The notes beneath the pieces are model-generated. The model had not been told where the DNA came from and did not search any database. It worked only from the letters and a program-made list of their open reading frames with translations. A stretch of DNA of 62,000 nt, taken from assembly GCF_001949145.1 (NCBI RefSeq), contig NW_019091436.1, positions 34,399-96,398 of the forward strand, written 5' to 3'. Source of the stretch: Acanthaster planci (Eukaryota; Echinodermata; Asteroidea; Valvatida; Acanthasteridae). Positions within the stretch are counted from its first letter, which is position 1; every line of letters begins with the position of its first letter. The position numbers were made by a program, and so were the translations under genes. Below, piece after piece: positions 29,001 through 41,000 of this stretch.

Positions 29001-32000
29001 GAAATACTGAATCACAAAACTTTGATCCCATGCATTACCATAGGACTTGAAGTTCCTGATTTGAATGCAGACAGGAAGTAGAGATAACAAATTCAGGGCT
29101 TAAAATCTCTGGAAAACTGAGGCAAAGTTTTACTTTGCCGAGTTGCTGTGGAAGTTCCTAAAGTTTATCACTCCCCCGAGTGAGTTTTCAAAATGTGTCA
29201 TGTTCAGTCATTTAAACAAAAGTTAATAAAAATCACTGAGAATATCCTCAGCTCAACGCACATACATGTATGGAGTCAAAATCTACATTTGTGACATCTG
29301 TTGTTGAATAAGAAAATGCTTGCAAAGGAAAAAAATTAAAATGAAACCAAGTTTCTTCATCGAAATACCAAATGCCTTGCAAATCCATACACACATACAC
29401 CAGACATCAGACGGACATTTACATAATCTATATGTGGCTAATCAATAGCTGAATAACTTTTCAAACAAGGCAAACAAACAGTTGGTACTATGTGTTTATT
29501 TGCCAGCCAGACTTCTCGTTCACAGTAGAGACTGTGTGTACCTGACAGTGATACCTGTGTGTTTGGGTTGTTTGTGGTCAAAGCTGTTGATGATTGTAAA
29601 GGGGAACAAAGAGTTTTAACACCTTGATTCAAGAAAAATTGCTTTGATTGCACTCAGAGTTCATGTTCCTTTGCTTTATATTTTGGTGGTCAATTGACCA
29701 AAAAGATTGAGGTCAGGAGTGATAAAAGCAGGGATGTACATGTGAGGGAAGATACATACACTGTAGGCCTACTTACATGTACATTGTGAATTGCCTGTCG
29801 TTCTAAATATCTGGGGGTCAGCAAACTTTAAGAAGAATTTTTGATTTGTCAATAGTTTGTAATGAACTCATCCAATTCAAATTGGTTAAGCAGCAGCAGC
29901 AGCCATGAATGTAAGCCACACATATTTGTCCACAGCAGGTGCATATGGCATTTGGGAAATGAGGGGAGGAGGTTGATAATAACGGGGAATGGGTTGAGTG
30001 TAAGTTGTGCTGAAGGCATGCCTTGCTGGTGGCTCAGGCATACACTGTGGAAAATATTGAAATTGGTGGTGGTTGATCGTGTCCCCATGGCAATTTATTG
30101 GTTTTATGCTTTGTTTACTAATATCATAACATTAGAAAATACCTGTAGCTTAAGGGGGTGAGGCTACAGTGTCCCTTTTAAAGCAATTCCTACTTAACTG
30201 ACAGCGAAGGTTTGATTAACTAAGATGTTATGATTTCTCTTTTCTTCCTCAGGTTTAGCCCCGATCCTCTTCTTTTCTTGGCCACCGTCATCATAGCAGC
30301 CAATATAGCTTTAATTCCTCTGTGTGATCACCTCTACTTGCTCATCATGGACATGGCCATCATGGGCATCTTCATGGGTATCATTGACACTGTTGCCAAT
30401 GTCTCACTTCTCAAGATTTACGGCAAGCTTGTCTCCCCTTTCCTTCAGGTAAGTGTCACATGAGACCCCCAATTCATTACCTTTGATCTTGTTGTCTTCA
30501 TGTAGTTAGTGCTCAAAAACAGTCAATGTACAGTACATGTACATTTTGTATAAGTGTACGTTAATGCGTATGGCTTCAAGGGATTGTACGTGGCTATAAA
30601 TCAGGTTGCCTGATGTATCGTTTCAGTTTGATGTTTTCCAACCCGTAGAAAGTTGTGTATTTGTTTGCATACCGGTAGTTCTTGTACTCTGAACCCTCTT
30701 TTCATTTGTTTTTGCTTCATCTGATCATAATCATTATTAACAGAAAGCTACAGGTATTTGTATAATGGTTAATGTTACCTGTATTTCAAGTTTGCAAATG
30801 AATATTCTGTTTCTACATTCTAGAGGTTATAGATACGCATTGTGAGCCTATTCCATAAATAGGCAAGAGTGTCTATTTTTTTATTGGTGGAAACTGTCAC
30901 TCCTCGCAGGCAAACATCGAAGGCATAATCAAACTGATTTACACATGGTCTCCGGAACTGGCCATATTGCCTCTAATTTCCTACATGTATGTAATCAAGA
31001 TTTACTTTTTTCCAGGCCACTTATTTATGGTCATCTGTTCCCGTTTATAAATCTTACCATTTACATGAATTCTGTGCCTCTTGTCTTCAAGTACAGGATC
31101 TCTGAATGCTCGAGAATGCTTGTTTAATTTAGAAAAAAATAAAAATTCGTCCCGGGTTTTTGTTTCTGTGAACAGTAGAAAACACTAACATGGTTTTCTG
31201 TCGAACTGAATACCATGTAATATCCTTCAATCTTTGAATAAACTTTCCAATTTTATTTTTTAGGTTATCATAAAAATTTCAAAATTAGAGCCGTTGATAG
31301 ATTTTTAACTGGAGAAAAAGAGCCTCTATCAACTGAATAAAATGTTGGTACGGTATCAGGTGGTACCAGTATGTCTAGTAATAGTCTCAGCTGTGATGGA
31401 GAGAATGTAATCCTTATACTGTAGGCAGTGTCATGCACATGGCTTTGAGAAATTGATGTGTACGGTTTACACAAACAAGATGGCTATCTCTGAGTCTGAT
31501 TTCCTTATCTGCAGTGGAGTATACTTGCGTCATTTGGGTGATTACTTTTTTTTTGCCTGCCACAACTGGCTTTTTCCCCCTTTTTGTCCAATTTCCAACA
31601 AGGACACATTTGACGTAATTTCCTGTTTGACAAGTCACTACACTGTTATCAGTTAATTCAGTTCAGATAATTTGCACCCGTCAGCTGTTGGATGAAGCAG
31701 TGATAACATTGATGTCGAAATTTCATATGGGTAGCAACATTTTTCTGCATCTTTGATGCGTCAGCAAACCTGTAACAAATGAATCAGTATCAGTTGTAAC
31801 AGAATGCTCCCAGATGTTACATTTAAAAACTATTTGATGGGCCATGCTTTAACAAGGAAAAACTGAAGTCAATTTTCATTTGAATGTATCACACATTGCT
31901 AAACTTACATTTGTGATTTGTTTGGATTCATACTTGTTTAAAAGTTCAACTGGTAGATGTACATTACATGTAATTGAACAACGAACGGCCTTTACCCACA

Positions 32001-35000
32001 TTCTCCGGCTGCATTCCATAACTCCTACTGTTGGGAGGTGATTTCTGGATAAATTTGTTGTTCTTCAACAAACTCATGCTAACATTGCATCAGAGAACAT
32101 GCATGTAAATACAGTACCCAGTATGCATGCCCATGAAAGCTGTTCAGTGCATGAATTAAGAATTTGCTGGGTTTTATCAAAATGCAGCAGATGTCACTGC
32201 GGCATTCTGCAATGACCAAACCATGCGTAGATTTCACTGTGGAGGAAGTTGATTCCTCCGTGGTTTCACTGGTTTCATATATCATGATTGTCTGATGTTG
32301 GGTTTCATTAGTCACGCTTGGCTGGTTACCTGGGAAAAATGATTAAATGGCAGTAAGTGTGACAGGTTTTGAGAAAGCTACATATATAGTGTTATTCCGA
32401 TTGTGCATGACCGCACCACAATTTGACCATTTTCATTTTAATCACAGCATAAAAATGTATTCAAGGCAAAATGTATCAAATCTACAGAGACATCAAACAT
32501 CAGTGCAATATTTCCAGAATTCTGCATGTAATGTACTTAAAAAAATTCCTAATTTTGTTGGCACTGCCTATTCCTACTGCCTATAATTACAATTATCACC
32601 TAGTAAAAAAAAAGTACAGGTACCCTATGATGCGTAAATGTGCAGTTGAAATACCGAACTGAGGAACTACTGCTTTTTGGTGGAAAAACCTTGGGAAATG
32701 AAAGCAACATGTACAGTGTCTCTGTAAAAAAACCCAACCAAGTCAGACGTTTAATGAGCTTGTTCATTTTGCTTCCTTCTTGAATCATAGGCACTTCATT
32801 TCTGCTACGGCCTAGGGGCCTTCATAAGCCCTATCATTGCTGAGCCCTTCCTCCTAAATGAGGATTGTTCCCCATTCATTGACAACAGCTCCTCCAGCGC
32901 CGACCCCCTGATTCCGATTGTGGAACGAGATGAGGGAACCAAGTATACCGAGGAGCCTCCAGTTTCCATAGAGACGTTGCAAGATGCCCAGAATAACACT
33001 AGGGTGCGATATGCCTTCTGGATCATGTCTGCAGTACAGGTATTAAATTCAACCCAACTCTTGATTGATGCAAGATATGTAATGTATAAAGGTCAATGAA
33101 AACAGATTTCTGTTCTAAGTTCCTGTGTTGTAGTCTAGACCATCATAGGGTCATCATAAGAGCAAACACAAGACCAGCAACCAATAGCAAGGTGAACAGT
33201 AACAAAAGAATGTTTTGGTTGCAGGTCATTTGAATATCTTAATTGTGACTTGAATTCAGACTGGAGGTCATGTGGTCTTATGTGTGTCTTGTGATGGTCT
33301 TGTGGTTGTCTTGTGATGGTCTTGTGATGGTCTTGTGTGGTCTTGTGATGGTCTTGTGTGTGTCTTGTGATGGTCTTATGTGTGTCTTGTGATGGTCTTG
33401 TGGTTGTCTTGTGGTTGTCTTGTGATGGTCTTGTGATGGTCTTGTGATGGTCTTGTGTGTGTCTTGTGATGGTCTTGTGGTTGTCTTGTGATGGTCTTGT
33501 GATGGTCTTGTGTGTGTCTTGTGATGGTCTTGTGATGGTCTTGTGATGGTCTTGTGATGGTCTTGTGTGTGTCTTGTAATGGTCTTGTGATGGTGTTGTG
33601 TGTGTCTTGTGATGGTCGTAAGAGGTTTCAACTACAACACTGCAAGGTTCCCTTTTGAAATGGAATTTAATTAATTTGAAGCAAAAGCATTCAACCAAAT
33701 TTGTTAGGATAATGAGTAAATAGTGTTGCAGAAGCCAAAATCTTTATCAGATTGTCTTCAGTTTGGAACAAAGTTTAACAAACTTTTGCAGGGACCGGCG
33801 TTATTTAGTTGGATTATGATGTGAAGTTGTGTCTGGGAAGACTTTGTTTTTGTCTTTTCCCAAGCAGTATTTGGCATATTTAGGGAAGTATTCCAATATG
33901 CAGTCAGTGAGACATTGGATGTACATGTACATGTATTCATTTATGGCAACGTGTTGGCTGTTGCCTAGTGACACTGGTTCATTTATAGTCAACTTTGTTG
34001 GGGTGGCCTTTTATTTGTGGAATTACATTGCACACTGATTGTTTATAATCCCCTTTACATGTCATTACGAGTTTTACATGTAGATTGTAGAAATGCTAGG
34101 AGGTACATGTAGGTGTGCCCGTGGGGCCAAAGGGGGTTGCTGGGTGATAGTGAGAAGGGCAGCGATTGTGCTCAAAGGGAAGAATGATATCACAGCTGAA
34201 CCATTATCCAAATTTACACTGCCTTGGTTATAAACCATGCTCAAGATGGCAATGGGTGAACGGGCAGCTGGTGATGTCTGTTAATGTTTGCTTTTTCTTG
34301 ATTTACTCTTTTCCTGGCTTTGACTGCAATCGCTCTTTACACGCTGCCACCATACATGTGTTCTTGTAGGCACGGAGAGTCTCGAACTGGCAGCTTTACA
34401 CCAAAAAAAAAATAGCCGGTTCAGCGAACCAGGAAAAACTAAACTGGCCATATTTCATTGTGTGAGAATGTTAGTTGTGTAATACAATATGATTTTCAGT
34501 GATTTCCAGTTTAATATATGGCAGTTCTGCTGTTATAGCTGACATTTTTTGGCTTCAGATTTCAAAAATAGAACTCTGTAAATTTGTCTCCTGTTTAGAA
34601 AAATGTGTACAGCTTGCTGAATAGATGAAACAGTGTGAGTTAAAGATGCTTTTACATCCCAGGTTTTATTAACATCAAAACATTTGTCTTTCTGAATGGG
34701 CAAAGAAATGTGCAGCAGAGATTCTGGCAGTGCTGTATGACTTTAACTGGGCAGAACAATAACACTGACTAAATCTGAATTTTTTGTGGATTTGTTTCAG
34801 ATACCCATAATTCTGATGGTATTTTGCTTACTTATGAGGAAGAAATGTCTGGATCCTCTATTGGGTAGAGATTCCAGCTTGGGCAAACTGGACCGATCAA
34901 TGTATGAAGATCTAGACCGAGGTAAGGTTACAACCATTGGAGGGGTTTCTGTGGGACACAGTACTGTGTGAAACATTTATTGTATGAGCCCTGAAGGGTG

Positions 35001-38000
35001 TAGTCCACTAATTCAAGCCCCACTGAAAGCAGTGTAAAATCAGCATTGTTCAGGGACCAATAATATGTGTACCAACATCTCTGAGGTATCTGAAACACAT
35101 GTTGAATTATTTTATGGTCCCTAATCTTTCAATTTCTTTTCAATTTTCTGTGGGTTAATCAATTGCATTTTGAGTTATTCCCCCAAAACAAGATTACCCC
35201 CCCCCCAAAAAAGTGATTTTTCTGAAGTCTGCTTGCAGCCATTTTTCAAGTGACAACCCTCAACTTTCAGGGGCACTTAGGACCATTTTTTTACCGTATT
35301 TTTTGCCATTCTGCTCTCAGATGAAAGCCCAAAGACCCAGGGAGTTGATTCTGGCAAAGATTTACACAATGTCACCATTTTGGGGGCCAATTAAACAATC
35401 TCCTTTTCAAAAGAGACTGTGGGAGCACTTTTAATGCTAATGAGCTGGCCAGAAATTACTGCACCCTGAGGGGCCTGAAGGGGACATGTTCATGTACATG
35501 CATTAGGGCACTAGGGATCTGGTCTCTAGGGATCTGGTGTCTAGGTCAGTCAAGTATTGAGGTCAATACTTCTGATATGGTACTAGCAGCTACTTCGGGA
35601 ATGAATCTTTTAAGGATGAAAAAAGTGTTTCAGAAAAATGTGTGAATTTGCATTGGAAATCTTCAGCAGTTCATGGTTTTATTGCAGCCAAAAACCTAAA
35701 AAGGATTTCTTTGATAGTTTTTCACAACTCTGTTCTCTCAGGTTAATTTTAATGGCTGTAAATTATGGCATTGCAATTCACTCTGTGGGGAGATTTCTTT
35801 GACAGGAAAGTTTAGATGAAATTGTATTAAAGGACCTTGACACGCCTGATCCCTACACTTTTGGTCTACAGAGAAACTGTTGTGTAGTGTGTGTGTGGGT
35901 TTCACATCTACAGAACAAGTTTGGGGACTTTAAAAAGGAGAGTCATTCATTATAACAATTAGTGGTTATGCCAACTAAAAATAGGGCGGTATTTAGCAGT
36001 ATCTGATTACTACTGAGTATGATGTCTTTGAGTGTACAGCTATGAAGGCTGATAAATTAATTGTAAGGGGACTATTTTATGGTGAGAGTTGATGACAAGC
36101 GTCATTAGGCTACAACTCAGTCGGTACACCTTGTGCACAAGTGTTTCCAAGAGCTCTTCAAACCTTGGGTGCTCAGTGAATGAAAATATTCCACAATGAG
36201 TTGATGTATATTAACTATTTGAAGTAATAACTTGTCATCCACATATGTGTGGAGCGAACTGAAATCTTTTCAAACCCTTAGGTAATGATTAATCCAATCA
36301 ATTACCCATTAAATGTGTAGATTTTCAACATGATCTTTACTAACAACATCTCCATTGTTGTTGCATCAAAGTGGGTTTACAATTTGTTAACTTAGCTTTT
36401 TGAATTGAATCCCTGACTTGAAAAAGAAAATTACAAGTAAAGTGTACACGTACATGTATTTGTAAATATGTAAATTTTGCATTGCAGTTGTGACAGAATA
36501 ATCCTAATAATTGAAGTCAGAATTAGAAAGAGATTTTACCAACTAAAAATAGCTTCCTTAAACCATTTTTATCCTCAAACTCCTTTGATTGTAATCCCAG
36601 TATGTAATTCATGATTTCAACTGAGATTAAATTGCAAATGATGACACATTGAATGAAATTAATCAAGAACTTTTCCCACACTCGCAGAATATTAGATTGA
36701 AACTGTTGATAAAAGCTAATGGTCTTCGTACATCACAGTATATTAAAAAAAACAGAATGAGATTGGTTATCAGAATTTTGACTGTTTGTCAGTACAGACT
36801 CACCTTATCACTAAGTGGTTGAAAATTAAAAACTGACTCTTATTTCCCCGGCTGTTTTTCTTGCTTGTCTCATTCAGACGCAGATGAGGTAGGGAGCGCA
36901 GCTCAGGAAAGCCAAGGCAACAAGACAGGTCCTTGCTGCACCTCAGGCCACTCTAAAGTCATCTCAGTCACTCTACTGTCATCTTCACTGCTGTTCCTTT
37001 ATGATGGCCTACAGGTAAGATGTCTGATTAATCACCTTGGCATCTGCTAGGCCGAACAAACATCTGCAGACATCCCGTTATCATCATAATATCTCATCAC
37101 ATGGAGAGGGATTGCTGGACAACATAAAGATTTAATTTTTACCAAGTCACTTTTTGCAGATACTTGTGGATTATAGCAATGAATTATTTGGTACATGTGT
37201 AGTTGGTATCTTGTGAAATCCAGGATGTGACAATTTAAAAATTTTTTTGTGATTGAAGTATTCAGGGGTGAGATTTCTTAGCTTTTTAGCTGATTTCTAC
37301 TTTTTTCTGTTTTGGATTTCAGCTTTTTTTCCTCACTGGCTGTGTACAAAAGTGTAGGAGATTTTTACAGTTCAGCTTCTCTATGCCTTTCAGCTATTTT
37401 CAGCTATTTTTATTATTGGTCAATATCACCCCTGAGTATTCAGTAACATACCACCAGAACTGAATCACATCAGAAAGTATTTTACAGCATTCGACACGTT
37501 TTAGAATTTTGCCCTTAAATGTTCATGTTTTGTCGTTATGAAGTCTGCTTAACAATGGAGTTTCTTCAGCTGCATCACTAAATGGTTAAGGACACCCTCC
37601 ATTTGCCTGGGAATAATTATGCATGTATGTTACATTCTGGACAAATGACACTGTAATGGTAGTTTTAAACCATCCTTCAAAGTTTGTCCAAACAACCTAG
37701 TGACAAGGTTTTTCTGCCCAGAAACATCCATTGCAGCAAGGTAATTATCTTGACAGCTCACATAACCTCTGTGATCAGATTTAGCAGTTCAACCCAAGGT
37801 GATCATCAATCCTTAAGAGTCAGACAGACTCCTTTCAGTAGTTTGGATCATGGTCTGTCACCCTCTCTATGCAATTTGCATTGCAAATTATTATGCAGTT
37901 GAAGGATAGCAACAAGTCAAGCCATGCTTCCTTGGAATTATCTCCTCAAATCTGCTGGCAAGCAGCATCTCAGCAGCAAGGATATTTTGGAAATGTTACA

Positions 38001-41000
38001 AGCTGGGCTGTCTAAAATGTGGTTTGAGTTGTTGTAGTTGAAAGGTCAAGTGACAACTTTTACTGGTTAAGTTTTCCATTGTTACTTTGTGTCAGGTTGT
38101 AATTGGGGAGGGGGGGGTTTCTTGTCAAGGATTCAATTTGATAAAGAATTAATGGTCCTCTGTTTGTATGATCTTTTTCAGTGCAGTCAAATAAGATGAA
38201 GGAATTTTTAGGGTTTACTGTAATCGATCATTTCTGTTGACGTTTTAGTCAATCCATTGCTAATTACTTGTAAATGTGAATAATGTATGGTACCCTGCCT
38301 CTTCCATTGTGACAAGGAATGTTACCAATTGTCACATGGTTTCGGCATGCTTTCTCCTGAATGTAGGATTGGATGGGAAGTGGAAGTTTTCGAGTCATAG
38401 ACCTTTGACAAAAATCCTCCACGTCATGATTTTTATTTCCTTCACTGTTGGTGACATTTCAATCTGACACATATGTAACTTGTTGATGGCATGAACTAAG
38501 CCCATTATTTCAATATAGCTACTTGAAACCTTACTTTATCTGGACTCATTTTTCCTTAAGCCATCCGTTCTCTTCTTTCCTGTTTGCCTCCAGGCTGCTT
38601 ATGGTGGTTTTATCTTCGCCTACGCGATGAAGAATGCAGCCATTGAGCTATCAGCTACAGATAGTGCTTACATTACATCCGTCTACTGGGGTTGTTTTGC
38701 CCTGGGCAGGCTTATTTCCATTCCCATCTCCACAAAGCTCTCGCCAGGAGCCATGCTTATGTGCAACTTGGTGAGTCTTAACAGATTAGCTACAGTCGCC
38801 CCACGCAGGAAATCTCACTTAATTATGTGCTAAATAAGATATCTTTAATTGCTTCAAAAAAAGTCAGAGAGAGTATCTCATGCTGCTTTTGCTGGAGCCA
38901 TCCTTTTCTGGTGACCCATAGGCAAGACTCTGTCGCCCTCATAACATCAACATAGGATGGTGCCACATTTTAATGTAAATTTCACCAATCACAGATCCAT
39001 AGACGAATCCAGTTACGTCTCACTAGACATTATCAATGACCGCCTTTACTGATCGAAAGAATTAATTGTTTTGGGTGTTGTTCCAAGTGACTGTCACACA
39101 GAAGTGGTCCCATACAGTAGCAAATGAAATGATGGATATACTTGGATAGAATAGTTGACTTACCACCCACAGAAACCCACATTTTCTTTCCCAGAATGAT
39201 GTCAATCAACATCTATTACATTGAGTCACCGCCTAAAGACTGCAGCCATTGTATAGACTTCAGTGTTTTAGCCACTCCTTCAGAAAAAAAAATCAAAACT
39301 AAACACCTCAGGCACTCCCTTATGAGAAATTATAAATCCAAGTCAGTACTTTTACAAGGGCTTCTTTTTTGGATGTTTTCAAATCAGAAAGGATTACCAA
39401 CATTGTTGTTAAAAGTGAAGCATCAGCTCCGTTCTAACTGACCAATTCATCCAAATCTGTCGTATTTGAACTGGCTTTATTCCCAAACATGTTCTTTTGT
39501 CCATGAGAAGAATTCTGTAAACCAATCTGCCAATTTCAGTTGTTTGTGATGATTTATACGGTTGTGCCTTAATTCTGGCCCCAATCCCAGCTTGCTTTTA
39601 CGAATGTAAGAAAGTTTGGCCAAAAGGATGAAGTACCACTCTGTCTTCCTCTTAGCCCTGTTGTCTTGACATCAGAGCACTTTCTGAAAGGGAAAAAACC
39701 TCTAAATATTTCATCCCGTTAGCTAGTATGCTTCCTCAAGGGAGCACCATTATCTTCTGTCACTATTGAGACCGCAGAAAACCCTGATCTTTCAAATCAG
39801 ATAAGAACCTCACAAATCTGTTTTTCTTGGCTTCCCCGATGGCAAGATTGCCGCTGAGCTGTGATTCAGAAGTAACTTATCGGTCAGACTGTGTAAAAAC
39901 ATTACAGTAATTACCGAGTATAAGTAGCTCCTTATTCATTCATTTATTTGTTTGTTTTTCCTTGTTTTTAAATATACTTTGACCAACACTCCAATTCATT
40001 TATCCCCCAAAGGCAAGACTTACAAAATAAGAAGTTTTTATTTTGTGTCTACAGAGTTAAGACCTCGAACATTAAACATGCCTATAATATCACAAAATTT
40101 AGATGTTTTGTGGATTTTTTTTATCCCCAGATGGGTTGTTTTGGTGCTTTGACCCTGCTGGTGTGTATGAGAGACAATTACGTAGTCGTCTTCATTACAT
40201 CAGGTGTGTTTGGCTTATCGCTAAGCAGCGTCTATCCTACAGTTATCGCCTTGGCCGAACAGTACATACACATGACAGGTAAAAAGCTGTTTTTGAAATA
40301 TTGCTGACTGGACTAGTATCCCATCTTCTCCACAGAGACTTCTATGTTTTACTGAGAACTATGGCTGTTTTCCAATACTCAACTTGGTCTCAATCTCCGG
40401 CTTCGTTCCCAAAACCAATCCCCGATTGTGGGCCTGAAGTGTTTATATTACATTGGATTACTGTAATTTTTGGCTTTCTTACATCTTATTTGATGGTCTG
40501 TGGCACTATTAGACTGATCACTGCGCTAAAAGCTTCAATGTAAGCTAGTCAAAAACAGTTGAAGCCTGAGACGGAGCCGAAGTTGAGTATTGGAAAATGG
40601 CCCTATGCCAATCAGACTACTGGGAAATTAAAACATTAACATGGTATGTTTGACATTGTTGCCCACATAAAATTGCTGAATGACTTTTAATTACTAGTAA
40701 TGCTTTTTGGATTTTATGATTTTGAGAAAAAGCACATTTTAACTTAAAGCAATGTAGCCTCATCGTAAGAATAGCTGGCTTGAAACAGTTCTTGTCTTGT
40801 TTGTCTCTGTTAGGGTTTGTGACCAGCTGTGTTGTGATAGGGGCTGCTACGGGAGAAATGGCATTTCCGGTCATCGTTGGCAGGGTAAGTGAAGGTTGCA
40901 GTCAAAGCCGGCTCAGCTTGTCTTGTGGACAGAAGCGTCAGATGCATCAAGCAGACTGTGGAAGCAAGAGCCTGAGGCATTATGCCATTCATTGCCAGAC

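Larger units (their letters stand above)
8083..30252 (+). other. MFSD4A-like intron 1 (about 22 kb)
   Basis: Starts gtaagt and ends ttcctcag. It contains a (gttt)n run at 8088-8117, two tRNA-like repeats (13253-13413 and 16094-16324), the N gap, a CATAG-containing minisatellite (21291-21648), a perfect 32-base palindrome (25037-25068) and many ACATGTACATGT words between about 13.9 and 28.2 kb. No further coding exon is needed, since exons 1 and 2 join without loss of family sequence. Such a long first intron commonly holds regulatory DNA, but no specific enhancer can be named. Confidence 0.85.

Noticed and set aside
33135-33698. 187-codon minus-strand open frame
   Set aside because: It is the translation of the intron 3 minisatellite and reads as short His/Lys/Thr/Asp/Gln repeats; a second frame across it is also open. 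Not a credible protein.
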